In this document: positions 34,170 through 41,972 of the stretch, one piece after another
Numbering within the stretch: the stretch's first letter is position 1
Layout of the letters: each line of letters begins with the position of its first letter
DNA from: Candidatus Aminicenantota bacterium
GTDB lineage: Bacteria > Acidobacteriota > Aminicenantia > Aminicenantales > Saccharicenantaceae
Direction of reading: 5' to 3'
Assembly: GCA_014360005.1 (NCBI GenBank)
Contig: JACIYI010000001.1
Coordinates: 62,001-126,000, forward strand
DNA length: 64,000 nucleotides
The notes under the pieces: model-generated
What the model was told of the DNA's origin: nothing
Seen by the model: the letters and a program-made list of their open reading frames with translations, nothing else
Databases searched by the model: none
Made by a program: the position numbers and the translations under genes

Positions 34170-34850
34170 ATGAAAGCTTTTCTGATAGTAGGTCCTCCCG
34201 GCTCGGGCAAGAGTCCGCTCGGGGACTACCTGGAAAAACAGTCCCTGCCCGGAAAAAGGTTCTGGCATTTTGACTTCGGCCGGCTGCTGAGGGAAATAAT
34301 CCAGTCCGATAAGCCTGAGAAAAATGAGGCCGGAACAGCGGAGACGGGGACCGGAACTTCCGCTTCTCAGGTTGAAGCCTTCAGTCCAGCGGAGCTGGCC
34401 CGGGTGCGGCAATCGCTCCAGACCTCCAGCCTGTTTGAAGAAGGCGATAAAGAGCTGGTGCGGAAAATCTTCAGGTATTATCTGTCCAGGACCGGGGGAG
34501 GTCCCGACGATATTCTTCTCCTCAACGGTCTGCCGCGGCACCGGGCCCAGGTAGCCTGGCTAAAGGACCTGGTCCAGATTGTCCTGATTATCAACCTTGA
34601 TTGTCCCGAGGACCTGGCCGTCAGACGCATCCTGGCCAACCTCGATGGGGAACGCCAGGGACGGGAAGATGACCGCCTGGAAGTAATTGTCCGCCGCTAT
34701 CGCCTTTACCTGGAAAAAACCGGGCCCCTGATTGATTTCCTGCGGCAGTCGGGCCTTCCGGTCATTAAACTTCAGGTAGAAGGCGAGACCAGGCCAGAAA
34801 CTCTCTGGCAGAGGCTTCGGGCCAGCCGGGAATTTCAGGAACTGCTTTGA
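34170..34850 (+). CDS. Adenylate-kinase-like nucleoside monophosphate kinase
   Basis: This 226-aa P-loop protein begins MKAFLIVGPPGSGKS with Walker A at residues 8-15. FDFGRLLREII follows where NMP kinases have their NMP-binding helix, LLNGLPRHRAQVAWL sits where adenylate kinase has DGFPR, and LDCPEDLAVRRILANL lies before the lid region. The residues and length (about 220) fit an adk relative, but it is diverged and its substrate is uncertain. It begins 18 nt after the tRNA-Arg 3' end with no Shine-Dalgarno; the start is fixed by the P-loop position. Confidence 0.72.
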   Translation: MKAFLIVGPPGSGKSPLGDYLEKQSLPGKRFWHFDFGRLLREIIQSDKPEKNEAGTAETGTGTSASQVEAFSPAELARVRQSLQTSSLFEEGDKELVRKIFRYYLSRTGGGPDDILLLNGLPRHRAQVAWLKDLVQIVLIINLDCPEDLAVRRILANLDGERQGREDDRLEVIVRRYRLYLEKTGPLIDFLRQSGLPVIKLQVEGETRPETLWQRLRASREFQELL

Positions 34851-34893
34851 GCAGCTTTCTTTCTTCTGTTTCTTTCTAAAAAATCAGATGCGG

Positions 34894-34921
34894 TTGATAT
34901 ATGAATAATTATTCATATTTT
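34894..34921 (+). promoter_or_regulatory. Operator-like 20-bp palindrome inside a candidate promoter
   Basis: A perfect 20-bp palindrome ATATGAATAATTATTCATAT occupies 34899-34918. It overlaps and fills the gap between TTGATA (34894-34899) and TATTTT (34916-34921), a 16-bp-spaced promoter-like pair. It lies between two convergent genes, 43 bp after the NMP-kinase-like gene. A near-identical palindrome of the same length occurs before the threonine aldolase gene. Only a 31-codon open frame (34925-35020) follows on this strand. Confidence 0.45.
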
Positions 34922-35072
34922 AAGATGAAACTGCTGGCTTCGGCCCCGGCTAAAATTCGGCTAATCTTCCTAAAAAAATTTGAGCAACTGCCTGAGACCA
35001 ATGGCGGCGCCTGGTTCTGACCGGAGGGCTGAAGCGGTTACTACAGTTGAACCGGAGCGGGGAAACATCTTT

Positions 35073-36416
35073 TCAGTCGACGAGTTTCCTGGCTTCCAGG
35101 TAGAAGCGTTTCTCCCAGGCTTCGCCCATGGAGAAAGTTTTTCTGGGCAGGGCTCCATCCAGGATGACTGTCGGGAAGAGCTGCTCCTTGTCCATGGCCG
35201 GAAGATAAAAGCCAAGGTTGTTCGGGTTTTTCCGGCTGAGGTTCAGCAGCGATTCATCTCCGTGAACGTAATCCAGTCCCGAAGCCGCCTTCTTTTTGAG
35301 ATAATCATCCAGGAATGATTGCAGGCTGCCGACGGTCAGGTTGTGGGCCGGCTTCTGGAATCTGATAGTAAGGAAACGATCCGATTTAATCAGCCCGGCA
35401 ATCTGTTCCTGGGCTGTCCGGGCGTTGACCACGGCCTTCAGTTCTTCGAAATTGCGGTGTTCACGGAATTCCACCCGGCCCTCAAAAAAGTGGCCGAGCT
35501 CCCGTTCCAGGTCCTGAGGATTTTTGACCTCGAACAACACCCGGTGGATCGGCTCGAAGACCAGGGAATCGTCGTGCAGGTTGACCACTTCCACCAGGGC
35601 GTAGCGGAGAGGGGAGTCTTTAAGTTCCTCCGGCCGGCCAGACGCGGCCTTGGTCTTTTCCCAGATGGTTTTGGCCGTGGCCAGGGAGTGATTGCCGTCG
35701 CCCACGGCGAACAACAGCAGGGGAGTGCCTTCCGGCAGGTTGTATCTCTTCTCAAATTCCCTGGGGTTGGCCAGCTGGCTCAGCCCCTCCAGAATCATCT
35801 TTTCCACCCGGGGCTGGTTGACCAGGAAGCCCCGCAGCCGACCGGCCTCAAACATCAACTCGAAATCGTAGAGCTTCAGCAGCTCCTGGCTGTGGTCGGT
35901 GGCCGGTCCGATGGTCAGGTGGGCCGGGTCGTCGATCAGAATCATGATATGGGGCACTTCCAGCACCGCCCCCTCTCTTATCTTCACCCGGGGCGGGATT
36001 CTTTCCAGGATGGTGCCTTCGGTGGCCCGGATGAGACTGCAGGCCCGGGGATGATAATCGTAGGCTTCAAGGTCCAGACAGAAAAGCAGCCCCCGTCGCC
36101 AGCCGTGGGCGGTCTGGCGCTCGACATAAACCATCCCCGACCGCGGCTGAAATAGTCCCCGCCGCAGGTAATCCTTCATGGTGGCCTGGATCCTGGCGAT
36201 CCTACCGTCTTTATCCGGGTCGTTCAGGTAAACCTCGGGATAAATCAGGTGCAGGGTGGATGGAGAATCGCCCACCAGCTCTTCTACCCGGTGCCAGTAC
36301 TCGGGCTCGGAAGTGTACTGGTCGCAGGCAATTACTGCCCATTTCTGAAGGTCGATTTCTTCCCGCGGAAGCAGGATATCCGGTATGGCCAGACCCAGAG
36401 ATTCATAAATTTTCAT
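35073..36416 (-). CDS. DUF1015 family protein
   Basis: This 447-aa protein is homologous over its whole length to the DUF1015 family. Segments include ILLPREEIDLQKWAVIACDQYTSEPEYW near 20, FCLDLEAYDYHPRACSLIRATEGTI near 118, and FAVGDGNHSLATAKTIWE near 245 (the invariant GNHS motif). The family is cytoplasmic and widely distributed. I recall a proposed serine-kinase activity for some relatives but cannot verify it here. It is transcribed alone from a good promoter. Confidence 0.88.
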   Translation of the reverse strand: MKIYESLGLAIPDILLPREEIDLQKWAVIACDQYTSEPEYWHRVEELVGDSPSTLHLIYPEVYLNDPDKDGRIARIQATMKDYLRRGLFQPRSGMVYVERQTAHGWRRGLLFCLDLEAYDYHPRACSLIRATEGTILERIPPRVKIREGAVLEVPHIMILIDDPAHLTIGPATDHSQELLKLYDFELMFEAGRLRGFLVNQPRVEKMILEGLSQLANPREFEKRYNLPEGTPLLLFAVGDGNHSLATAKTIWEKTKAASGRPEELKDSPLRYALVEVVNLHDDSLVFEPIHRVLFEVKNPQDLERELGHFFEGRVEFREHRNFEELKAVVNARTAQEQIAGLIKSDRFLTIRFQKPAHNLTVGSLQSFLDDYLKKKAASGLDYVHGDESLLNLSRKNPNNLGFYLPAMDKEQLFPTVILDGALPRKTFSMGEAWEKRFYLEARKLVD

Positions 36417-36458
36417 CTTATAAATCCTTTCTCAATTTTATGAATACAAGTAAACTTT

Positions 36459-36487
36459 TTTATATAATAAGCGGAAGCTTTTTTCAA
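36459..36487 (-). promoter_or_regulatory. Promoter of the DUF1015 gene
   Basis: On the minus strand TTGAAA (36482-36487), a 17-bp spacer, then TATAAA (36459-36464). The expected leader is about 35 nt. Confidence 0.58.
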
Positions 36488-36664
36488 TCCAGGAAAGTCG
36501 ACAGAAGACAGGATAAGAAATCTCTGGCCACAGGCTCAGATTGGTAATTTAATCGAGGCTCCTGGCCGACTGATTAAAGCTGGTTAAACCTTCCCCTCCT
36601 ATCTTTCCTGGTGCTTTGCCAGCTTGCTTTTAATAACACTGGCTGCGGAGCTGCCGCCACCAGG

Positions 36665-36693
36665 TTGACAAATGGCGGCTGATAAATTATAAA
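36665..36693 (+). promoter_or_regulatory. Promoter of the acyl-CoA dehydrogenase gene
   Basis: A perfect TTGACA (36665-36670), a 17-bp spacer and TATAAA (36688-36693). The leader to the GTG start at 36741 is about 40 nt and carries GAGGTG as ribosome site. Confidence 0.65.
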
Positions 36694-36740
36694 AGCTCCA
36701 TTACCAGGGCTTAAAACATATTATTTATGAGAGGTGCGAC

Positions 36741-37895
36741 GTGATTTCCTTTGAGCTTAGCGAAGAACTTAAAGCTTTGCAGGACATGGCCCGCTCCTTT
36801 GCCGAAAAGGAGATGAGGCCCAAAGCTGCCCTTTACGACCGTGAGGAAAAGTTCCCCGAAGAGGTCATGCAGAAAGCTTTCGAGGCTGGTTTCCTGACCT
36901 GTAACGTCCCGGTGGAATACGGCGGCGGCGGCTTGAGCGACCTGGAACTGGCCATCATCTCGGAGGAGCTGGCCTGGGGCTGCGCCGGCATGTACACCAC
37001 CATGATGGCCAACTCCCTGGCCTTCACTCCGATCATCCTGTTTGGCACCGAAGAGCAAAAGAAGAAGTTCTTGACTCCCTTCAGTCAAAAAATGGCTTTT
37101 GCGTCTTACTGTCTGACTGAAAGGGAAGCCGGCTCTGATACTTCAGCCATCAAGACCCTGGCCCGCCGGGACGGTTCTGATTACGTCCTCAACGGTTCCA
37201 AGTGCTTCATCACCAACGGCGGAGTGGCCAGCCTGTACCTAGTCTTCGCCAATGCCGCCCCGGAAAAGGGGGCCAGAGGAATCACCGCTTTCCTGGTGCC
37301 TCGCGACACTCCAGGTATCACCATCGGCAAAATTGAGGACAAGATGGGCCACCGGGCTTCCAACACGGCCGAGATTTTCTTTGAGGAGGTCCGGGTCCCG
37401 GCCGAAAACGTCCTGGGCCGGGTTGGTCAGGGATTTCTAATCGCCATGAGGACCTTTGACCGGACCCGCTCGGCTGTCGGCGCGGCCGGGGTGGGCCTGG
37501 CCCGGGCAGCCTTAGAATACGCCGTTGATTACGCCAAGACCCGGGTGCAGTTTGGCCAGCCCATCGCCACCTTCCAGGCCATCGCCTTCAAAATTGCTCA
37601 GATGGCCATGGAGATTGAGGCGGCCCGCTTGCTGGTCTGGAAAGCAGCCTGGATGGTGGACAAGGGGCAGCCCTGCGGCCTGAATTCAGCTATGGCCAAG
37701 TGCTTCGGTTCAGACCTGGCCATGTGGGCCTCGCTCGAAGCCCTGCAGATTCTCGGCGGCTACGGTTACATGAAGGATTACCCGGTGGAAAAACTGGTGC
37801 GCGACGCCAAGTTGCTTCAGATTTATGAAGGCACCAACGAAATCCAGCGCCTGGTCATCTCCCGGGAAGTGATTGGCCCGATAATTAAGAAATAG
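36741..37895 (+). CDS. Acyl-CoA dehydrogenase
   Basis: This 384-aa FAD enzyme catalyses alpha,beta-dehydrogenation of acyl-CoA thioesters. It shows CLTEREAGSDTSAIKT near 123 (FAD/substrate loop), RVQFGQPIATFQ near 270, LQILGGYGYMKDYPVEKLVRDAK near 335 and YEGTNEIQRLVISRE near 361, where the Glu matches the catalytic base of short- and medium-chain enzymes. The start is GTG with GAGGTG 5 nt upstream. No electron-transfer flavoprotein or thiolase gene is nearby, so chain length and pathway (fatty acid or branched amino acid) are open. Confidence 0.93.
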   Translation: MISFELSEELKALQDMARSFAEKEMRPKAALYDREEKFPEEVMQKAFEAGFLTCNVPVEYGGGGLSDLELAIISEELAWGCAGMYTTMMANSLAFTPIILFGTEEQKKKFLTPFSQKMAFASYCLTEREAGSDTSAIKTLARRDGSDYVLNGSKCFITNGGVASLYLVFANAAPEKGARGITAFLVPRDTPGITIGKIEDKMGHRASNTAEIFFEEVRVPAENVLGRVGQGFLIAMRTFDRTRSAVGAAGVGLARAALEYAVDYAKTRVQFGQPIATFQAIAFKIAQMAMEIEAARLLVWKAAWMVDKGQPCGLNSAMAKCFGSDLAMWASLEALQILGGYGYMKDYPVEKLVRDAKLLQIYEGTNEIQRLVISREVIGPIIKK

Positions 37896-37910
37896 TTTTC
37901 TGAGACTATA

Positions 37911-37943
37911 AAAAAAGGGGCCTGCCGCAGGCCCCTTTTTTAT
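37911..37943. terminator. Bidirectional intrinsic terminator
   Basis: A strong GC stem (AGGGGCCTG / CAGGCCCCT) with a 3-nt CCG loop is flanked by A-run and T-run. It lies between the convergent acyl-CoA dehydrogenase and exbD genes and works for both directions. Confidence 0.85.
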
Positions 37944-37975
37944 TAGCTGTTAGCGATTGAAGGAATCGACAGGGG

Positions 37976-38362
37976 TTATTCTTCGAATTTCTCGGGAATG
38001 ATAGCCAACGTTTCTACACCAGCGCCTTTGCAGATATCCATGACTTCCATGACCTTGCTGAAGGGCAGCTTGGCATCGGCCCGGATGAAGATGGTCTTAT
38101 CCTGACGGGCGGCATAGAGACGGCGCAACTCTTCCAGCAGCATTCTCAACTCCAGAGGGTTTCTCTGTATTTCAACCTGGTCATTTTTCTTAACGGTTAA
38201 GACGATTACGTTAGGGTCCTGGCCGCCTTTGCTCTCAGCCTGGACTTCGGGCAGCTTGGCATCAATACCCATCTGAACCATGGGGGTGATAACCATGAAG
38301 ATGATCAATAAGACGAGTAAGACATCGCACAGCGGAACGACATTGGGTTCTGCTTTCGCCAT
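37976..38362 (-). CDS. ExbD/TolR family biopolymer transport protein
   Basis: This 128-aa single-pass membrane protein has a short basic/acidic N-terminus and then PLCDVLLVLLIIFMVITPM, whose membrane-embedded Asp near residue 13 is the proton-conducting residue of ExbD/TolR. A periplasmic domain follows with IFIRADAKLPFSKVMEVMDICKGAGVETLAI. It should couple proton flow to TonB- or Tol-type work, but no ExbB/TolQ or TonB gene is adjacent. GGAGGAG precedes the ATG. Confidence 0.88.
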   Translation of the reverse strand: MAKAEPNVVPLCDVLLVLLIIFMVITPMVQMGIDAKLPEVQAESKGGQDPNVIVLTVKKNDQVEIQRNPLELRMLLEELRRLYAARQDKTIFIRADAKLPFSKVMEVMDICKGAGVETLAIIPEKFEE

Positions 38363-38392
38363 ACTCTCCTCCTTAATATTGTTAGGAAATTG

Positions 38393-38421
38393 ATTTTATT
38401 GCAAACCGCGGGCTTTGTCAA
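38393..38421 (-). promoter_or_regulatory. Promoter of the exbD gene
   Basis: On the minus strand a perfect TTGACA (38416-38421), a 17-bp spacer and TAAAAT (38393-38398). The expected leader is about 24 nt. Confidence 0.62.
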
Positions 38422-38492
38422 TTAAATTTAGCTTCCAATCGAATATTTAAGGCTTATTTTTCCAGATTCTGAGTCTGAAAGCAATTGCCAGT

Positions 38493-38521
38493 TTGAATTT
38501 TTTGGCTGGGTGATTTATATT
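38493..38521 (+). promoter_or_regulatory. Promoter of the TIGR04076 gene
   Basis: TTGAAT (38493-38498), a 17-bp spacer and TATATT (38516-38521). The predicted start near 38528 is just ahead of the GGAGGAGG ribosome site. It is divergent from the exbD promoter. Confidence 0.5.
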
Positions 38522-38539
38522 GAAATTAAAGGAGGAGGG

Positions 38540-38809
38540 ATGAAAGACCTGAAAGTCGAAGTGGTGGAGGTCATCTCCCGCTGTGGCGCCCGGCACAAGC
38601 CCGGCGATTGTTTTTACATCAGGGGCGAGGGTATGCTGGAAATCCCGGAGGGCAAGAAAATCTGCCTGTATGCCCTGAACAGCCTGTTTCCCTTTCTGAC
38701 AGCCAAGCAGCGCCAGGACGAGCTGCCCCAGGATGACTGGATTGCCGAAACCGAGGTCCTGACCTGCCCCGACCCCAAGGGCGTCAGGTTCCGGGTTACA
38801 ACCCTGTAG
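38540..38809 (+). CDS. TIGR04076 family small protein
   Basis: This 89-aa protein matches the TIGR04076 pattern: KVEVVEV at the N-terminus, CGARHKPGDCFYI near residue 15, and PEGKKICLYALNSLFPFLTA near 40, with conserved cysteines (CGAR, KICLY, LTCPDP). The role is unknown; the cysteines suggest a metal or redox function. The ATG at 38540 was chosen over an upstream in-frame codon because GGAGGAGG lies directly before it. It lies 96 bp before cstA on the same strand. Confidence 0.82.
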   Translation: MKDLKVEVVEVISRCGARHKPGDCFYIRGEGMLEIPEGKKICLYALNSLFPFLTAKQRQDELPQDDWIAETEVLTCPDPKGVRFRVTTL

Positions 38810-38905
38810 GGCCCGGGACGGCGGCCGCCCTTTTTGATTTTTGCCTCCGGCTGTGGTATATGTCTGTCTATTTTTCCGGGAGCGACTTACAAACCGGAGG
38901 ACCAG

Positions 38906-40651
38906 ATGAACGTTCTGCTCCTTCTCTTCATCGCCATCATTCTTTTTATCCTGGCCGCCCGCTTCTATGCCGGTTATATTTCGCGCAAGCTGGGCGAAGA
39001 CCCCAACCGGCCGACCCCGGCCGTTACCTGTAACGACGGCCGCGACTACGTCCCGACCAGAAACTACATAGTTTTTGCCCATCATTTCTCGGCTATCGCC
39101 GGGGCCGGGCCCATTCTCGGACCGACCATGGCCCTGCTTTACGGCTATGTCCCGGCCTGGCTGTGGATTGTCTTCGGCGGCATCTTTATCGGAGCCGTCC
39201 ACGATTTTACCGCCCTGTTTGTCAGCCTGAGAGAGGGCGGCCGGTCGATGGCCGAAGTGGCCCGCCGCACCCTGGGTCAGACTGGCTTCAACCTGTTCAT
39301 CGGTTTTACCATCATCATGATTGTCCTGGTGACCTCATCCTTCCTCAACGCCACCTCCATCTCCCTGACCTCACTCTGGCCCCTGGCCAAGATCGGGGTG
39401 AAAGAAGGGGAGACCTTCCTGAAAACGGTGGTGGTTGACGGAGTGGTCATGGGACGCATCGGCGGCATCGCTTCCATGTCGGTCATCATCATTACTCTAT
39501 CCTCACCGCTTCTCGGCTGGTTGCTTTATAAAAAGAAGATGAACACAGCCCTGGCTTACCTCCTGGCCCTGGTCATCGGTTTTATTTCGGTTATCGTCGG
39601 TATTCATTACCCGGTGACCCTGAGCCCCAGAGTCTGGATGATTGTCATTTCCATTTACGTCCTGATAGCAGCCGGAGTCCCGGTCTGGGTGATTCTCCAG
39701 CCGCGGGACTTCATCAACGTCCAGATTCTCTACGGTGGGATCGTGCTCCTGGTGCTGTCGGTCCTCAACACTGGCTTTCATGATCTCAGGGTGACTATTC
39801 CGGCCTTTAACCTTCAGGAAGGCGTTCGGAACCTGGGGCTGATCTGGCCGATGATGTTCTGTACTATTGCCTGCGGAGCCATCTCTGGTTTCCATGCCCT
39901 GGTGGCCGGGGGCACCACCTGCAAGCAGCTGCCCTCGGAAAAAGATGCCCGCCGGGTTGGTTACAACGCCATGCTCCTGGAATCGGTCCTGGCCATCTGT
40001 GTGGTGCTGGCAGTCGGGGCGGCCCTGAGCTTCAGCGATTATAAAGCCATTGTCTGGCCCTCCGACCCGGCCGTCCGGTCTAACCCCATTTTAGGCTTTT
40101 CCCTGGCCGCCGGGCATCTTTTCAACCTGGGCCTGGGAATACCGGCGGCCCTGGGAACGATTTTCGGGATTTTGCTGGTGGAGGGCTTCGTGGTCACCAC
40201 CCTGGATGCGGCCGTCCGGCTTAACCGTTATCTTTTCGAGGAGCTCTGGTCCATAGTTTTCAAGAACCCGCCCCGTTTCCTTAAGAATTACTGGGTTAAT
40301 TCGGGAATAGCCGTGCTGCTGATGTGGGTGCTGGCTTATTCCAACGCCTTCAACGTTCTCTGGCCGATTTTCGGAACGGCCAACCAACTGCTGGCCGCCC
40401 TGACTCTGTTTGCCGTTTCGGCCTGGTTGCTGCTGCGCCGCCGCTCCAACTGGTTTACCCTGGCCCCGGGAATTTTCATGCTGCTGACCACCATGGCCTC
40501 GCTGGTCATTCTGATGCGTTCTTACCTGGAGAAGAAAAATTACGTGCTCCTGGTAGCCGACCTGCTGCTGATGGGTCTGGCGGTGGGGGTGATTTTCCTT
40601 TTTGTCCGGACCTTTTCCCGCCGCCGAACCGGGGAGTCGGTCCAGGCCTGA
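38906..40651 (+). CDS. cstA: CstA family transporter (peptide/pyruvate uptake)
   Basis: This 581-aa multi-spanning inner-membrane protein matches the carbon starvation protein A family. It shows TPAVTCNDGRDYVPT near 40, HHFSAIAGAGPILGP near 60, AISGFHALVAGGTTCKQL near 320, and about 14-16 hydrophobic segments. CstA relatives import peptides or, in E. coli paralogs, pyruvate. Start ATG 38906 has GGAGG 5 nt upstream; the frame extends further upstream to a TTG without a ribosome site. The secreted peptidases encoded elsewhere in the window could supply its substrates. Confidence 0.92.
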   Translation: MNVLLLLFIAIILFILAARFYAGYISRKLGEDPNRPTPAVTCNDGRDYVPTRNYIVFAHHFSAIAGAGPILGPTMALLYGYVPAWLWIVFGGIFIGAVHDFTALFVSLREGGRSMAEVARRTLGQTGFNLFIGFTIIMIVLVTSSFLNATSISLTSLWPLAKIGVKEGETFLKTVVVDGVVMGRIGGIASMSVIIITLSSPLLGWLLYKKKMNTALAYLLALVIGFISVIVGIHYPVTLSPRVWMIVISIYVLIAAGVPVWVILQPRDFINVQILYGGIVLLVLSVLNTGFHDLRVTIPAFNLQEGVRNLGLIWPMMFCTIACGAISGFHALVAGGTTCKQLPSEKDARRVGYNAMLLESVLAICVVLAVGAALSFSDYKAIVWPSDPAVRSNPILGFSLAAGHLFNLGLGIPAALGTIFGILLVEGFVVTTLDAAVRLNRYLFEELWSIVFKNPPRFLKNYWVNSGIAVLLMWVLAYSNAFNVLWPIFGTANQLLAALTLFAVSAWLLLRRRSNWFTLAPGIFMLLTTMASLVILMRSYLEKKNYVLLVADLLLMGLAVGVIFLFVRTFSRRRTGESVQA

Positions 40652-40666
40652 GGCGGTCTGGAGGTC

Positions 40667-41062
40667 TTACTGCAGGGTTTTCAGGGCCTTTTTGTTGTTG
40701 CTGGTTTTGAAGACCAGCAGGGTTCTTCCGGCCCCGGCCGAAGAGCCATAGGCATACTTGATATCGATCACCGCTCCGCCCAGCAGGGCCCCGATTTCGG
40801 CCCCGACGCCGATGCGTTCGGTGACTTCGACCGTAATGACCTTGGTAACCTTTATTTTATAGCGGAGAGCTCGCAGGGCGGCTTCCGCCTTCTTGTTGTC
40901 TGAGGTGATCAACTGGAAGTGACCCTGGTCTCCTTCGGAGAAAACACAGTAGGCCCTGAGGTTGATGCCGGCGTTGGCCAGTGTTCCCAGGACGCGGCCG
41001 AAAATTCCCGGCTCGTTGGGAGTGATTACATGCAGTTCAGTTTCTTCTCTGACTACGTTCAC
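40667..41062 (-). CDS. ACT domain protein
   Basis: This 131-aa protein has two ACT-like halves. The first, LHVITPNEPGIFGRVLGTLANAGINLRAY-type, spans about residues 8-75 and the second is a diverged copy (KVTKVITVEVTERIG onwards). Such proteins bind amino acids and regulate enzymes or transporters. GTG 41062 was chosen because AAGGAGA lies 7 nt before it and the ACT domain begins right after; an upstream in-frame codon at 41113 would add 17 unlike residues. It is convergent with cstA. Confidence 0.8.
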   Translation of the reverse strand: MNVVREETELHVITPNEPGIFGRVLGTLANAGINLRAYCVFSEGDQGHFQLITSDNKKAEAALRALRYKIKVTKVITVEVTERIGVGAEIGALLGGAVIDIKYAYGSSAGAGRTLLVFKTSNNKKALKTLQ

Positions 41063-41133
41063 CTGATTTCTCCTTTTTACTTGATTCAGGCGGTAAATAT
41101 CGGTTTTTAGCAAAAAATTATGCCCTCATCAAC

Positions 41134-41163
41134 CTGTTATTTTTACCGCAATTCATTTATAAT
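41134..41163 (+). promoter_or_regulatory. Candidate promoter of the amidotransferase gene
   Basis: A perfect TATAAT (41158-41163) lies about 34 bp before the start codon, with a weak CTGTTA -35 (41134-41139) 18 bp upstream. Confidence 0.4.
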
Positions 41164-41196
41164 TTCAACAAATTTTATAAAAAAAAGCAGGTCAGG

Positions 41197-41877
41197 ATGA
41201 AAAAATTAGCCATCATTGACAACTCCCTGTGGCCGGAGATCTATAACCCGGTGGAGCACTGGACCGCTTACCTGGACCTCCCTTACCGGGCCTTCCGGGC
41301 AGTGGAGGGCTATCTGCCCGACCTGGATGATGGCTATACCCATCTCATCGTGACCGGTTCGGAAGCTTCCATTGTCAACATGGAACCCTGGGTGCTGGCC
41401 GAAGCCGACCTGGTGCAAGAAGCCGTGGAGCGGGACCTGGCAGTTCTGGGCAGCTGTTACGGGCACCAGCTGCTGGCTCTGGCCCTGGCTGGCCCCCGGT
41501 CTGTCAGACGGGCGGCCCGCCCGGAAATCGGCTGGATTGAAGTGGAAATTTTGAGGTCAGACCCGCTCCTTGGTCCGGCCGGGCGGCTCCATGTTTTTTC
41601 TTCCCATTATGACGAGGTTTATAACCTGGATGAAAGCCGGTTTGAAATCCTGGCCGCCAGTCAGCACTGCCCGGTTCAGGCCTTCCGTCTGAAAGGCAAG
41701 AAGGTCTGGGGGCTGCAGGCCCATCCCGAAATCGACCCGGTCTCGGCCACCAAATTGCTGCGGGGAATGCGGGACAGAGGTTTTTCGGCAACCGAGTTCA
41801 TCGCCCAGGCTCTGGCTACCAAACCCCGCGATGACCGCTGGATTGAAACCATCAGCCGCAATTTTGCTTACCTGTAA
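41197..41877 (+). CDS. Class I glutamine amidotransferase-like protein
   Basis: This 226-aa protein has the triad glutaminase fold. GSCYGHQ holds the nucleophilic Cys87 and QAHPEID near 174-180 supplies His and Glu. VTGSEASI near 52 replaces the usual oxyanion-strand motif. It stands alone rather than fused to a synthetase, as in YfeJ/GMP-synthase-like amidotransferases. The acceptor substrate is unknown. AGGTCAGG lies before the ATG. Confidence 0.85.
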   Translation: MKKLAIIDNSLWPEIYNPVEHWTAYLDLPYRAFRAVEGYLPDLDDGYTHLIVTGSEASIVNMEPWVLAEADLVQEAVERDLAVLGSCYGHQLLALALAGPRSVRRAARPEIGWIEVEILRSDPLLGPAGRLHVFSSHYDEVYNLDESRFEILAASQHCPVQAFRLKGKKVWGLQAHPEIDPVSATKLLRGMRDRGFSATEFIAQALATKPRDDRWIETISRNFAYL

Positions 41878-41903
41878 ATTAATAAAAAGCTGGTTTATTT
41901 TTC

Positions 41904-41932
41904 TTGACAACCATCTTAAAATTTTATTAAAT
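41904..41932 (+). promoter_or_regulatory. Promoter of the PKD/beta-barrel protein gene
   Basis: A perfect TTGACA (41904-41909), a 17-bp spacer and TTAAAT (41927-41932). The expected leader of about 35 nt contains AAAGGAGG. Confidence 0.6.
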
Positions 41933-41972
41933 ATGAATAAGCATAGCCAGAAAATTAAAGGAGGTAGTACAG

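Larger units (their letters stand above)
36417..36740. other. Gene-free interval with two divergent promoters
   Basis: The interval is 324 bp between DUF1015 (-) and the acyl-CoA dehydrogenase (+). It contains one well-formed promoter for each gene (36459-36487 minus; 36665-36693 plus). The 180 bp in between show no open frame, repeat or RNA gene that I recognise. Confidence 0.6.

Noticed and set aside
34110..34541. Minus-strand frame covering part of tRNA-Arg
   Set aside because: It is the antisense of a tRNA and of the NMP-kinase-like gene, and its end is a typical artefactual peptide from antisense tRNA.
38834..38905. TTG-initiated extension of cstA
   Set aside because: It has no ribosome site, and a strong GGAGG precedes the ATG at 38906.
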